Shown here: positions 1 to 9,409 of the stretch, in pieces
Layout: each line of letters begins with the position of its first letter
How positions within the stretch are numbered: the stretch's first letter is position 1
The notes under the pieces: generated by a model
What the model was told of the DNA's origin: nothing
The model's database searches: none
The model's input: only the letters and a program-made list of their open reading frames with translations
Position numbers and translations under genes: made by a program
From: Lysinibacillus sp. ZYM-1
Lineage (GTDB): Bacteria; Bacillota; Bacilli; Bacillales_A; Planococcaceae
Reading direction: 5' to 3'
Length of the DNA stretch: 45,182 nucleotides
Assembly: GCF_001308875.1 (NCBI RefSeq)
Contig: NZ_KQ465124.1
Coordinates: 1 to 45,182, forward strand

Positions 1-23
1 CCGCCCGTAGTGGAAATCAACGG
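1..23. repeat. Edge of a possible dispersed Bacillaceae repeat
   Basis: The first 23 bases resemble the inner part of a sequence I remember as dispersed in intergenic regions of Lysinibacillus and related genomes, with a GGAAATCAACGG-like core. Only one end lies in the window, so neither length nor copy number can be seen. On the plus strand one frame runs from position 3 to a TAA at 42-44, so the bases could also be the tail of an upstream gene. The repeat call rests on memory only. Confidence 0.35.
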
Positions 24-52
24 CTTTACTTTATTTCATTGTAAAAGAAAAA

Positions 53-97
53 AGACTGTAGGCAAACTCTCAAATTTTTTGAGTTTGTCTACAGTCT
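53..97 (-). terminator. Rho-independent terminator of the GNAT gene
   Basis: Arms at 53-69 and 81-97 form a 17-bp stem with one G-U pair. On the minus strand the stem is followed by a T-rich run (complement of 43-52). It lies just beyond the stop of the acetyltransferase gene and is the better of the two hairpins for minus-strand transcripts. Confidence 0.8.
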
Positions 98-99
98 GG

Positions 100-139
100 A
101 ACAAGTGCCTTTCTGTGAAAGAAAGGCACTTGTTTTTTA
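100..139 (+). terminator. Rho-independent terminator of the gene left of the window
   Basis: Perfect 14-bp arms at 100-113 and 121-134 are followed by a T run at 133-138 on the plus strand. It would stop a plus-strand transcript entering from before position 1. The T run touches the stop codon of the converging GNAT gene. Confidence 0.8.
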
Positions 140-679
140 TTCATCTTCTAATCGTGCATACATATAATGATCAACCCATTGACCATTAATATACAAAAGC
201 TTTCTTAAAAGACCTTCTTGTTGAAAGCCTGCTTTCTCTAAGACACGCATTGAGGCATTATTTTGGGTTGATACATATGCCTCTACCCGATGTAGCCCAA
301 TTTGATCGAATGCAAACCGGACTACCATATTCACCGCCTCAGTGACGATTCCTTTACCTACATAAATTTCATCCATAGCATATCCCACAAATGCACTTGA
401 GTAGGGTAAACGTTTTATAGCATATAGTGCAATATGTCCTATTAGATTATTAGTACCATGTTCAAAAATGCCAAAAGTAAATTCTCGCTTTGAATCCATT
501 AAATATAGACTCTCTTGAATTTTTTTATATTGCGCGTCAATTGTATAGTATTCAGGTCTTTGTAAAGGCTCATAGGTTGACCAAAAGTATTTATTGCGGC
601 TTACGAGACCTGTTAAACTTCGTGCATCTTTTTCTTGGAATGTGCGGATGTAGCATTTATCCCCCTTTATTGTTACCAC
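137..679 (-). CDS. GNAT N-acetyltransferase, RimJ/RimL type
   Basis: GCN5-related acetyltransferase, expected to move an acetyl group from acetyl-CoA to an amino group on a protein or small molecule; the substrate cannot be read from sequence. The fold is visible in order: beta-1 IKGDKCYIRTF, the central GYAMDEIYVGKGIVTEAV stretch (acetyl-CoA loop), and the late RVEAYVSTQNNASMRVLEK segment with the Asn and Glu-Lys-Ala-Gly-Phe typical of RimJ-like enzymes. I chose the GTG at 679 (180 aa) because homologues begin at this IKG segment and AGGGTGG precedes it; an ATG at 724 would add 15 residues behind a very closely spaced GGAG. It converges on the terminator pair at 53-139 and looks monocistronic. 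Confidence 0.85.
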   Translation of the reverse strand: MVTIKGDKCYIRTFQEKDARSLTGLVSRNKYFWSTYEPLQRPEYYTIDAQYKKIQESLYLMDSKREFTFGIFEHGTNNLIGHIALYAIKRLPYSSAFVGYAMDEIYVGKGIVTEAVNMVVRFAFDQIGLHRVEAYVSTQNNASMRVLEKAGFQQEGLLRKLLYINGQWVDHYMYARLEDE

Positions 680-826
680 ATTCCCACCCTTTTTTCTTAA
701 TAAATTCCAAATTTTTAGCACCATTTCTCCACACTAGCCTTCCAATCAATGTCTGTACAAATCTTTACTACTTTCTCTGCCACCGAAAATCAAGTGGTTT
801 AGCCCTAGTTTTACCTTATTGTATGT

Positions 827-882
827 AAAAAAAGATGCTGCTACAACTAAAACAGCTCATGTCTTAATGTCATAGCACCATC
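827..882 (-). terminator. Terminator of the PPK2 gene
   Basis: Ten-base arms at 834-843 and 873-882 pair with one C-C mismatch. The minus strand then reads a run of seven T (complement of 827-833). It starts 11 bases past the stop of the polyphosphate kinase gene. Confidence 0.7.
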
Positions 883-892
883 ACTTTATTTC

Positions 893-1711
893 TTATTTTT
901 TTTGCTTCTTTTTCTCATTTAATATTTCTAGACTGGATGATTCAGCATCTTCTAAATGAGCATTGTCTAATACATTTGTTAGATGAAGTCCACGTTTCAG
1001 CGCCTCTCGTTCAATATGTGCAAGCGTTTCTTGTAGCACCTGTACACGCGCGTATTTTTTATCGTCTCCAGCTACTAAAATCCATGGCGCATTTTTCTTA
1101 TCGGTCTTCTCAAACATTTCATTGGCAGCCTCGATATATAGTGGTGACTTTTCTCGATTGCGCCAATCTTCATCTGTTAACTTCCAAGATTTATAGGGGT
1201 TTTGTTCTCGTTCTTTAAAACGCTTTAATTGCTCTTCATCTGAAACATGAAGCCAAAACTTAATAATTATGTAGTCTCCTGCAGTTAAAATCTTCTCAAA
1301 ATTATTAATTTCTTCATAAGCACGAGACCATTCGTCCTTCGTTGCGAACCCTTCGATTCGTTCTACTAACACACGACCATACCATGAACGATCGAAAACA
1401 GCGATTTGTCCATGCTGCGGTAGCTTTCTCCAGAATCGTTGTAAATAGTTATAGCGCAATTCATGTGGTTGAGGAGCCGAAATTGGATGTACCACATAAC
1501 CCCGTGGATCGACACGTTCAATTAAACGTTTTATAGCTCCCCCTTTACCGGCTGCATCCATACCTTCAAATACTAAGACTAAACCTATTTTGTTTTTTAA
1601 TAAAAATTGTTGTGCATTTAACATTTCATATTGGAGTACTTTTAATTTCTTTTTATACATCTTTTTATCTAGTTCAATGGATAGGTCTAGATTTTTTAAA
1701 TTTAGTGTCAT
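893..1711 (-). CDS. PPK2-family polyphosphate kinase
   Basis: Polyphosphate:nucleotide phosphotransferase (polyphosphate kinase 2 family), which uses polyphosphate to phosphorylate nucleoside mono- or diphosphates, or the reverse. Its 272 residues are typical of a one-domain PPK2. Visible motifs are the Walker A-like GMDAAGKGG at residues 50-58, Walker B FDRSWYGR with Asp107, and the lid segment rich in Arg/Lys near residues 165-185 (KSWKLTDEDWRNREKSP). The start is firm: ATG at 1711 follows AAAGGAGTG at normal spacing. A terminator follows and no partner gene is adjacent, so it is probably monocistronic. The class (I AMP/ADP or III) cannot be decided by eye. Confidence 0.9.
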   Translation of the reverse strand: MTLNLKNLDLSIELDKKMYKKKLKVLQYEMLNAQQFLLKNKIGLVLVFEGMDAAGKGGAIKRLIERVDPRGYVVHPISAPQPHELRYNYLQRFWRKLPQHGQIAVFDRSWYGRVLVERIEGFATKDEWSRAYEEINNFEKILTAGDYIIIKFWLHVSDEEQLKRFKEREQNPYKSWKLTDEDWRNREKSPLYIEAANEMFEKTDKKNAPWILVAGDDKKYARVQVLQETLAHIEREALKRGLHLTNVLDNAHLEDAESSSLEILNEKKKQKK

Positions 1712-1813
1712 AAAGCTTCACTCCTTTAATCTGGATATATTCTTATTGTACTAAAGAATTATATGGATGCCTATTAGGATGGTAAATTGTAGATATTATT
1801 AGCAAAACAACAC

Positions 1814-1842
1814 GATACATTGTTGGAAATTTCCGTTATAAT
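1814..1842 (+). promoter_or_regulatory. Probable sigma-A promoter of the TspO-like gene
   Basis: GATACA at 1814-1819 and a perfect TATAAT at 1837-1842 are 17 bases apart. The predicted transcript start near 1849 lies past the in-frame ATG at 1846, which supports the downstream ATG at 1912. Confidence 0.55.
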
Positions 1843-1911
1843 AAAATGAGTGACAGTACTATACTTATTTGTCTTTTCCCTATACAATCTAACACGAAGG
1901 GAGAGGAAAAC

Positions 1912-2625
1912 ATGCCTCGGTTTTTATTGATGACAATTTCTTATATTGTCTCACTCATCCTAACCTTTTCATCCTTTTTCATGAAACTAAACGGTCAGTC
2001 TTCTTTAGAAATTTCTAATCGTTTTCCTGTGGTTTTTGCACCTGTTGATGGAAGTCATGTAATTTGGATTGTCATTTATTTATTCATCGGTTATTGGTTA
2101 GTGATGAACATCAAAAAGACATCTATGAAACAGTCTGCGCTCTTTAGCTGCATAAATATTTTGCAAGCATTAACGATATACGTATGGCATCATGAATTAT
2201 TTATTGTTTCTCTCGGCATTACCTTACTCTTAGTCTTGTATTTATTTATGTTGTATAATACGTATCCATTTCATGACAAATCACTGTCGGGTCGTATTCC
2301 TTTCGCCATTTATTTTGCATGGATGACATTTATTTTTATCACGAATATTAGCTTTACGTTAACAGCTTATGGTTGGAACGGTTTTGGTCTTAGCACTCCT
2401 CTTTGGGCAGTTATTTTACTGACGTTAGGTGGAGCAATCGCGCTACATATCCGCTTTCATCACTTTGATATCATGTATCCAAGTGTTTTTATTTGGGCAT
2501 ATTTAGGAATCACTTTACATAATGGTTTTGATGAGCTACTCGTAACAACAGCTGCCTTATTTTTATGTGGTGTTCTCTTAGTCGGTATATTATTTATTAA
2601 AAAAAATCCTGCTAACCAAAAATAA
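1912..2625 (+). CDS. TspO/MBR-like (tryptophan-rich sensory) membrane protein
   Basis: Integral membrane protein of 237 residues with about seven hydrophobic segments. The N-terminal pattern (NGQSS..EISNRFPVVFAP...IWIVIYLF) is like the large TspO-related proteins of Bacillus, which have NGQTTGEISN and an FSIWGLIYL segment; here FSIW has become HVIW. Several Trp residues in predicted helices fit the same family. TspO proteins bind porphyrins and hydrophobic ligands in other organisms; no such function is shown for this branch. ATG at 1912 is preferred: it follows GAGAGG, and the frame upstream of it overlaps the promoter. The stop lies inside the terminator hairpin. Confidence 0.6.
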   Translation: MPRFLLMTISYIVSLILTFSSFFMKLNGQSSLEISNRFPVVFAPVDGSHVIWIVIYLFIGYWLVMNIKKTSMKQSALFSCINILQALTIYVWHHELFIVSLGITLLLVLYLFMLYNTYPFHDKSLSGRIPFAIYFAWMTFIFITNISFTLTAYGWNGFGLSTPLWAVILLTLGGAIALHIRFHHFDIMYPSVFIWAYLGITLHNGFDELLVTTAALFLCGVLLVGILFIKKNPANQK

Positions 2626-2645
2626 ATTGGTTTGCAGGATTTTTT
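2602..2645. terminator. Bidirectional terminator between TspO-like and map genes
   Basis: Arms at 2605-2619 and 2627-2640 pair with a single T-T mismatch, flanked by A6 on the left and T5 on the right. It can serve both converging genes and overlaps the stop codon of the plus-strand gene. Confidence 0.8.
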
Positions 2646-2653
2646 ATGTGATC

Positions 2654-3427
<774 letters not shown>

Positions 3428-3545
3428 CTAATATCTACTCTTTAATATAACATAACTTTTTATGTGTATAACGATAAACGCTTTAAATATTGTATGCCTG
3501 CTTACTTGGCAAAGTGCTAAAAGCGCTATTCACTTATTGCTACAA

Positions 3546-3577
3546 TAAAAAACCCCCTTCACAAATATGAAGGGGAT
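3546..3577 (-). terminator. Terminator of thiT
   Basis: CCCCTTCA and TGAAGGGG arms are separated by a six-base loop, followed on the minus strand by G and T6. It starts five bases after the thiT stop codon. Confidence 0.85.
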
Positions 3578-3581
3578 CGGT

Positions 3582-4142
3582 TTATGCTTTATGTTTCATT
3601 AATTGTGGAGCCGCTGTGAATAATAGCACGCCAACAATGGCTGTTAAAATTGTTGCTGGTAGCATATAAGTACCATTATAAATAATCGAGTAAATCCACG
3701 CATTTTGATCGCCAGCATACTCTGCAAAAAATACAGATCCAGCAATAGTATGGGCCGCATATCGCAAGAAGCCTGCAAACACCGTACCTAGAATAATATA
3801 AAGTGCCATTTTTGTTTTGTTTCGTTGATTAGCTGCCTCAAGCAATGGTCCACGGACAATAGCTGCTAATCCCACGACTGTGAAAGCAACACCATAATCT
3901 AGTAATCCTTGGAGCCAGTGTACTATATATGCCCCAAACATTGTTTGCATAACACCTACAAGTAAGCCCGTTGTTAGTCCAGCTACTAAACCCCAGCGAA
4001 ATGCGATTAACATTATTGGTACCATGACGAGACTAACAGAGCCCCCTTGTGCCCATACTTTAAATGAAACTTGATCCAGCACAAGGCCAATCGCTGCAAA
4101 TATGGCAATCTCCACCAGCATTAATAGTCTTTTTTTGTCCAT
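3582..4142 (-). CDS. thiT: Thiamine ECF transporter S component ThiT
   Basis: Membrane substrate-binding subunit of an energy-coupling factor transporter for thiamine; it must partner with EcfA/EcfA'/EcfT encoded elsewhere. It has 186 residues and about six hydrophobic helices. The segments WAQGGSVSLVMVPIML, AFRWGLVAGLTTGLLVG and LLDYGVAFTVVGLA match the YuaJ/ThiT family, including aromatic and acidic positions near the ligand site. ATG at 4142 follows AAAGGAGAG at 7 bases; the open frame upstream has no such site. A TPP riboswitch and its terminator precede it, which supports thiamine as substrate. It is followed by its own terminator. Confidence 0.93.
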   Translation of the reverse strand: MDKKRLLMLVEIAIFAAIGLVLDQVSFKVWAQGGSVSLVMVPIMLIAFRWGLVAGLTTGLLVGVMQTMFGAYIVHWLQGLLDYGVAFTVVGLAAIVRGPLLEAANQRNKTKMALYIILGTVFAGFLRYAAHTIAGSVFFAEYAGDQNAWIYSIIYNGTYMLPATILTAIVGVLLFTAAPQLMKHKA

Positions 4143-4238
4143 ACATATTCTCTCCTTTGTTCCGATGTAGGATACAAGAGCAGGAATAGAAATGCGCTGA
4201 TTGATTCTCTCTGACATCTTTTTATTCCTTTAAGAATG

Positions 4239-4271
4239 AAAAAACGATGTCAGGACAGAGCCTCACATCGT
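4239..4271 (-). terminator. Expression-platform terminator of the TPP riboswitch
   Basis: Arms ACGATGT (4265-4271 read on the minus strand) and ACATCGT, extended by GAGG/CCTG with one mismatch, are followed by T5-6. It lies between the riboswitch aptamer and thiT, as expected for ligand-induced termination. Confidence 0.8.
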
Positions 4272-4287
4272 ACAAGTGTCGGTTTCT

Positions 4288-4380
4288 ATCCACATCCCTA
4301 CGCAAGTGTTAACTTACAGGTTCAAAGAGTCAAGGCATTACGTGCCAAGTCTCAGCTGACATCATCAGCTCCCCTTGTGG
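4288..4380 (-). promoter_or_regulatory. TPP (THI-box) riboswitch
   Basis: On the minus strand the conserved elements occur in order: ACAAGGGGAGCT, GCTGAGA, CTTTGAACCTGTAAGTTAA, and ACTTGCGTAGGGATGTGG. These are the canonical THI-box blocks. The aptamer is followed by an intrinsic terminator and thiT, so thiamine pyrophosphate should switch thiT off. Confidence 0.95.
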
Positions 4381-4412
4381 TCGTTACATCTGAATTTAAT
4401 TTGAACACTTTC

Positions 4413-4441
4413 ATTGTACGCAAAGGATAGGATGATTACAA
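4413..4441 (-). promoter_or_regulatory. Probable sigma-A promoter of the TPP riboswitch-thiT unit
   Basis: On the minus strand TTGTAA (4436-4441) and TACAAT (4413-4418) are separated by 17 bases. The transcript would begin about 25 bases before the aptamer. Confidence 0.65.
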
Positions 4442-4512
4442 CCTCTTCCAAACTATATTTTTTGAAACTTTGCCGTTTTCCATGCGTAAATATTAAAAAA
4501 GGAGGTACAACT

Positions 4513-4836
4513 ATGGAGAACCAAAAAATTTTATCTGCCTTTAGTTATCTCAGTATTTTCTTTGCCCCTTTCATTGTACCATTAATTGTTTACTTCGTTA
4601 CGAAAGATTCTGACATCAAAAGACATTCAATACGCGCACTTGTGTCTCATCTAGTCCCTTTTGTTTTTGGAATCTTGTTCTTCATTGTCTTTGTTTTTTC
4701 TACATTTAGTTTAGATCCAACTTCAAGTAATAGTACAGTGATGATTGTTTGGTTCATTTCGTTCGCCATTTATGTAATAGTCTCACTCGGCATCGTTATT
4801 TGGAATATTATTCAAGCTGTTCGAGTTATCCGTTAA
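4513..4836 (+). CDS. DUF4870 membrane protein
   Basis: Small membrane protein of 107 residues with three to four hydrophobic helices. The opening MENQKILSAFSYLSIFFAPFI, the loop KDSDIKRHS and the ending IWNIIQAVRVI fit DUF4870, a common family of unknown function. ATG at 4513 follows a strong AAAAGGAGGT site; the longer frame from 4414 has none. A small cationic peptide gene begins about 52 bases downstream on the same strand without a terminator between, so the two are probably co-transcribed. Confidence 0.8.
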   Translation: MENQKILSAFSYLSIFFAPFIVPLIVYFVTKDSDIKRHSIRALVSHLVPFVFGILFFIVFVFSTFSLDPTSSNSTVMIVWFISFAIYVIVSLGIVIWNIIQAVRVIR

Positions 4837-4888
4837 TGTTTCATTTTTAGGATAAACAGGTAGAAGAATTATAAAAGGAGCTGTGTTT

Positions 4889-5014
4889 TTGATGAAAGTA
4901 TCAAAAGTTGTGAAAACTGCTGTAAAATTAGCGCCTATTGTTATACCTATCGTAAAAAAAGTATTGGCAGCAAAAAAAGGAACAACTTCTACAGTTAGTC
5001 CTCGAAAAAAATAA
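4889..5014 (+). CDS. Small cationic hydrophobic peptide (about 41 aa)
   Basis: Short open frame beginning TTG-ATG-AAA after AAAAGGAG. The TTG at 4889 is 8 bases from GGAG and the ATG at 4892 is 11, so either may start it (41 or 40 residues). The peptide has two Lys-rich flanks around a hydrophobic centre (VKLAPIVIPIVKKVLAAKK) and ends in Arg-Lys-Lys; the net charge is strongly positive. I do not recognise the family. It sits between the DUF4870 gene and a strong terminator, which supports it being a real last gene of that operon. It could be a membrane-associated small protein. Confidence 0.6.
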   Translation: MMKVSKVVKTAVKLAPIVIPIVKKVLAAKKGTTSTVSPRKK

Positions 5015-5056
5015 AAGGAAGGCGTATTTCCTTATGTCGGAAATACACCTTCTTTT
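5013..5056. terminator. Bidirectional terminator between peptide gene and sbcC
   Basis: Nearly perfect arms at 5013-5031 and 5039-5056 (about 17 bp), with A4 and T4 flanks. It overlaps the stop codons of both converging genes. Confidence 0.8.
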
Positions 5057-8000
5057 ATTTTATTTCAAAGTGTGTTTGGCTATGCCCATTCAACGTTTTT
5101 TCTACATGTAAAACGGCTGGCATCGCAGATTTTAATTCAGGCACATGAGAGATTACGCCAATCATTCGGCCAGAATCCTGTAAATCAATTAATGTGTCTA
5201 TCGCTTTATTTAAAGATTCCTCATCGAGCGAACCAAAGCCCTCATCAATAAACATTGTTTCAATATGAATATTGCCCTGGAAGCTTTGAATAACATCAGC
5301 CATTCCTAGAGCAAGACTTAATGATGCATTAAACTTTTCACCGCCAGATAAAGTTTTGACATCACGTAATTGATCTGTGTAAGCATCATATACATCAAGT
5401 CCAAGTCCGCTTTGCTTCGCATGCTTTTCTAGCCGGTCTGAACGTCTAAGCTCAAATTGACCATTTGATAAATGATAAAGGCGAATATTGGCTGCCTCTG
5501 TAATTTGATCTAAGTAATTAATTTGAATATAACGCTCAAAGGACAGTTTTTTCGAATTTTGCCCATTTAATAAGCCGTAGAGCTCCTTCACTCTTCCAGC
5601 TTCATTCTCAAGTAAACGAAGCTCTCTCGCTGTTTCTTCCACCTTATTGATAAAACTTTGACATGATTTCGCAAAACCATCTATTTGTTGAAGTTGTTTA
5701 AAGGCATCCTCATAGGCGATTCGGAGACTTTCCACTGTTGCCTCCATAGAAGCTAAATCTTGTTCCTCTTTCCCTTGGAGATGCTTCTCTCCTTCGGTAA
5801 TTTGAATTTGTAATGTGTGAACCTGTAACATATAGTCACTGCATGCCTTCCGAAGGCCCTCTAATTGGGCCGCACTTCTTTTGGCAGCTGCGTATTCCTC
5901 ATAGCTAACAAAGCCTGCTTTCTGCATATTTATTGAAAACTGCTCACGTTTGTCATTCAACTTGCACTTCAATTCTTCAAAATTCTGTTGGGCGATTTCC
6001 ACAGCCAATTTTGCATTACTTGCAGCTTCCTTTGCGGCATGTAAATTATGTTGACTTTCTTGCCATAATTTTTGTAAATCTATTTTCTGTTTGCTAACAT
6101 CGGTAAGCGCTTGTTTTAATTGCAGTAAAGTTTGAATAGCTGTTGGCATTTGCTTATATTGTTCCTCTACAATTGCTTGTAGTCTTGTCCAGTTCTTCAT
6201 CTGCTCAGTAAAATATTGATCAAGTTTTAGTTGTTTATTCTGCAGTTGCTCTATTTTTAAACGCTGCTCTTTTTGGTTTATTCGCGTTTGAGCTAACTGT
6301 TGATTGACAACCTTTAAGCTAGTAATCTCTTGTTCCATTTTGTCTAAGGTATCGATTAAATATGCTTGATCCTGTTGTTTAATTGGATGTGCTTCTAGTT
6401 GCTTCAGTGCCTCTTGCTGAAGCTGTTGCGTGGATGTTAAAAATGCTTCTTTTTCCAAATATAAGCGCTCGACTGATGAAGCCTTTGCTCTTAACGCTTC
6501 TACCTGAGCAAGGTCAACAACTTCCAATTGCTTAGTATGTGTTTGTTGATGAGTTATACTTCCACAAACAGGACAAGGTTCCCCGTCTTTAAGCTGCTGA
6601 GCCAAAACACTTGCTTGACTTGTCAGCCAACGTTGCTCTAATTGTTGAAGATCTTGTCTACTTTCTTGATAGTGAATTTTAGTAGTGATGGCATCCTGCT
6701 TGGCTATCTCTACGCTTTTTGTATATTTCTCCACCTGCATGAGCAAAGCCACTTGTTCACGAAGCTTTGGTAGTTGCTCTAAGTACCCTTCATATGGTTC
6801 TAGTTGGTTTTCATAGTGTTCTATTGTTTGCGAATACTGCTCTAATTGCACTTGTTCTTTTTCTACTAGTGCTAAGTTATCAGCTACCGCTTGCTTGGCC
6901 GTCTTAACATATTGCTCAGCAATTTGCAGTTGCTGTACATTGCTGTCATAAGCTTCGAATTTTGGTAGCAACCCTTGTAACTGCATTTCCTGCTGTAAAA
7001 TTTGTTGCCGTTGAGACTCTTTAGCCTCTTCCACTTCATATTTATCTTGCGCTCGTTGTAGTAGTTCCTTAGTTTGTAGCTGACAGCTATTAGCTTGTTC
7101 ATATGCCTGTTCTTTTAAATTTTGTTCAGCTCGTAAATCGATACATTGTTGTTCGAGCAATATTAAACGTTCTGCTTGTTCTGCTAAAGCAATCTCCTGT
7201 TCCTTTGCACGGTAGGTGTTTTGCTCATTTAACAACATTGTTAGTCGTTCCTGACGTTTGGCTTGTTCCTCAAATTGTTCATTAAGCGTTTTAGCTAAAC
7301 TGTAATATTCTTGTTCTTTTTGATGATGACTATATGCTTCCTCATATTGTCCCTGTTCTTCTTCTATACATTTCGTATAGTAGGTCAATTCCTCTTCCAG
7401 CGCTTGCTTTAGCTGATGCATATTTTCCGTATTATCAGCAATTTGAGTAAAAAGAGGAGATGAACGATGTGGAAGAGCACCAACAATTTGACCTAGTAGA
7501 TGTTCTTTTAATTGCTTGGCACGTTCAAGATCACTCTCTGCCTCTTTTCGTTTAGCATCAAGCATTTTTGTCATGACACCAAAGCGATCTGTTTTGAAGA
7601 TTTTCCGTAAGATTACCTCTTTGTTTGTAGAGTCCGAAGTTAATAATTTGCGAAATTCACCTTGTGGCAACATCACAATTTGGCTAAATTGATCCTTTGT
7701 GAGTCCTATAATTTCCTGTATTTTTTTATCAACTTCAAGCGTTTGCTGCTTTTCAACAATGTTATAATCGAGCCTTCCCTCTTTTACTACCGCTAACTCC
7801 ACTTTTTTACCAGTAGCTGTTTTATTTTTTTCCTTTATATGTCCTGGCTGGCGCAAAATCTGATAGACTCTTCCATGCATTTCAAACATAAGTTCTACCG
7901 CTGTATAAACATCATCGTCAGCAAAACCACTTCGTAGTAAAGCCGTATCTTGACGATCCTCTCCACTACCCGCCCCATAAAGTGCATAACAAATGGCGTC

Positions 8001-8135
8001 AAAAATCGTCGTCTTCCCCGCACCTGTTTTGCCAGAAATAGCGAACAAACGGTGTTCCCCTAACTGTTGAAAATCAATTACTTCTGTATTCTTATAAGGA
8101 CCGAATGCCGTAATCGTTAACTTTAATGGCTTCAT
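5055..8135 (-). CDS. sbcC: Exonuclease subunit SbcC
   Basis: Large SMC-like subunit of the SbcCD nuclease (Rad50 counterpart) that cuts hairpins and protein-blocked DNA ends. At 1026 residues it has the expected order: Walker A GKTGAGKTT near residue 36, long Gln/Glu-rich coiled coil, zinc hook Cys521-Pro-Val-Cys524, second coiled coil, ABC signature LSGGEKFNASLSLALGMA, and Walker B MFIDEGFGSLDE near the end. The ATG overlaps the sbcD stop as ATGA, a sign of translational coupling. A terminator follows. Confidence 0.97.
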   Translation of the reverse strand: MKPLKLTITAFGPYKNTEVIDFQQLGEHRLFAISGKTGAGKTTIFDAICYALYGAGSGEDRQDTALLRSGFADDDVYTAVELMFEMHGRVYQILRQPGHIKEKNKTATGKKVELAVVKEGRLDYNIVEKQQTLEVDKKIQEIIGLTKDQFSQIVMLPQGEFRKLLTSDSTNKEVILRKIFKTDRFGVMTKMLDAKRKEAESDLERAKQLKEHLLGQIVGALPHRSSPLFTQIADNTENMHQLKQALEEELTYYTKCIEEEQGQYEEAYSHHQKEQEYYSLAKTLNEQFEEQAKRQERLTMLLNEQNTYRAKEQEIALAEQAERLILLEQQCIDLRAEQNLKEQAYEQANSCQLQTKELLQRAQDKYEVEEAKESQRQQILQQEMQLQGLLPKFEAYDSNVQQLQIAEQYVKTAKQAVADNLALVEKEQVQLEQYSQTIEHYENQLEPYEGYLEQLPKLREQVALLMQVEKYTKSVEIAKQDAITTKIHYQESRQDLQQLEQRWLTSQASVLAQQLKDGEPCPVCGSITHQQTHTKQLEVVDLAQVEALRAKASSVERLYLEKEAFLTSTQQLQQEALKQLEAHPIKQQDQAYLIDTLDKMEQEITSLKVVNQQLAQTRINQKEQRLKIEQLQNKQLKLDQYFTEQMKNWTRLQAIVEEQYKQMPTAIQTLLQLKQALTDVSKQKIDLQKLWQESQHNLHAAKEAASNAKLAVEIAQQNFEELKCKLNDKREQFSINMQKAGFVSYEEYAAAKRSAAQLEGLRKACSDYMLQVHTLQIQITEGEKHLQGKEEQDLASMEATVESLRIAYEDAFKQLQQIDGFAKSCQSFINKVEETARELRLLENEAGRVKELYGLLNGQNSKKLSFERYIQINYLDQITEAANIRLYHLSNGQFELRRSDRLEKHAKQSGLGLDVYDAYTDQLRDVKTLSGGEKFNASLSLALGMADVIQSFQGNIHIETMFIDEGFGSLDEESLNKAIDTLIDLQDSGRMIGVISHVPELKSAMPAVLHVEKTLNGHSQTHFEIK

Positions 8136-9289
8136 TTTACTATCTCTCGCTCCTCATCTAATAATTCTTGCAACATCTCCGTAAACAAACGCTCAGTATC
8201 TTCATCTGGCTGAATGCCGATAATATCTGTAAAGAAAGAGCGGAATAGATCGATATCTTCTAATTTTTCTGCTTCTACTACTTGAAGCTCGCTTGGCATC
8301 TCTAATCGAATAACCTTACGCTCAACATGCATCGCATGAGGAAAAACAGTACGGATACGTTCCATTGGAGAAGATACGGATGTAGCATCTGTCAATCTCA
8401 CAAATACATAATCATCACTTGGTGGAAGCATTAGTAACTCCTCCAACTGTCCTTCTACTATTCGTAAATCTCTTCTTGGCACAAACTTTCTTTTGGTTAC
8501 TGTACTATTTCCATGTTCATCTAGATCAATGATTAAAAAGCCTTTTTCATGTAAATGCTCAGATAATGAATATTTTAACGGTGAACCTGCATAGCGAATC
8601 GTTTCATTTAAGACATAATGTGCCTTATGTAAATGTCCGAGAGCTGTATAATGAAATGGTTTAAATAAAGCTGCATTTACACAATCTGATCCCCCTATAG
8701 AAAGCGGTCGCTCTGAATCACTAGTATTGGCTTCCTCCTCACCATACTTCGTCACAAAGGCATGTCCAATAAATATATTGCGTTTACTTGTATCCATACC
8801 TGCTGTTATGTGCTCAATAATTTTCTGCATAGCATCTTGGTGAGAACGTATCGATTCCTCTTCAAAAATACTACGAATAGAAGCAGGCTCTGCAAACGGC
8901 ACAAGATGAAAATGCACTTCTCCATATTGATCATTCAAGATGATGGGTGCATGATCTTTCGTAAATTGGCCCTTAATATATAAGCCACTATCACGCATCA
9001 ATCGACTACCAAAATTTAATCTGCCTGCACTATCATGATTCCCCGCAACAGCTAAAACAGGAATCTTCTTCTCTAATACTATTTTTGCTAAAACATCATT
9101 TAGTAAATTCACTGCCTCAATAGGAGGCATGGAACGATCGTATAGATCACCTGCTATAATAATTACATCTGGCTTTTCTTCATCAATTGCTTGCATAAAT
9201 TGTTGTAGGATATATTGTTGATCTTCTGTCATATAGACACCTTGAACGAGCTTTCCTAAATGCCAATCTGCTGTATGAAATATTTTCAT
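8132..9289 (-). CDS. sbcD: Exonuclease subunit SbcD
   Basis: Mn-dependent nuclease subunit of SbcCD (Mre11 counterpart), 385 residues. Phosphoesterase motifs are present in order: HTADWHLGK at residues 5-13, IIAGDLYDRS, VAGNHDSAGR, FIGHAFV and ALGHLHKAH. The C-terminal part is the capping domain that contacts SbcC. ATG at 9289 follows GGAGGTACAGGA. It is the first gene of the two-gene operon and overlaps sbcC by four bases. Confidence 0.97.
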   Translation of the reverse strand: MKIFHTADWHLGKLVQGVYMTEDQQYILQQFMQAIDEEKPDVIIIAGDLYDRSMPPIEAVNLLNDVLAKIVLEKKIPVLAVAGNHDSAGRLNFGSRLMRDSGLYIKGQFTKDHAPIILNDQYGEVHFHLVPFAEPASIRSIFEEESIRSHQDAMQKIIEHITAGMDTSKRNIFIGHAFVTKYGEEEANTSDSERPLSIGGSDCVNAALFKPFHYTALGHLHKAHYVLNETIRYAGSPLKYSLSEHLHEKGFLIIDLDEHGNSTVTKRKFVPRRDLRIVEGQLEELLMLPPSDDYVFVRLTDATSVSSPMERIRTVFPHAMHVERKVIRLEMPSELQVVEAEKLEDIDLFRSFFTDIIGIQPDEDTERLFTEMLQELLDEEREIVK

Positions 9290-9371
9290 TCCTGTACCTC
9301 CTGTCCTCTTACTATTTTATCATGGCCATTAACAGATTGTTTTTCCTTTGTTTGGGGATTTCAGCACGCAC

Positions 9372-9396
9372 AAAAAAAGCATCCTAAAAGATGCCT
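9372..9396 (-). terminator. Terminator of the SGNH hydrolase operon
   Basis: GCATC and GATGC arms around a six-base loop are followed on the minus strand by T7 (complement of 9372-9378). It starts 14 bases past the hydrolase stop and lies upstream of sbcD. Confidence 0.7.
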
Positions 9397-9409
9397 TCTT
9401 AATCATTAT

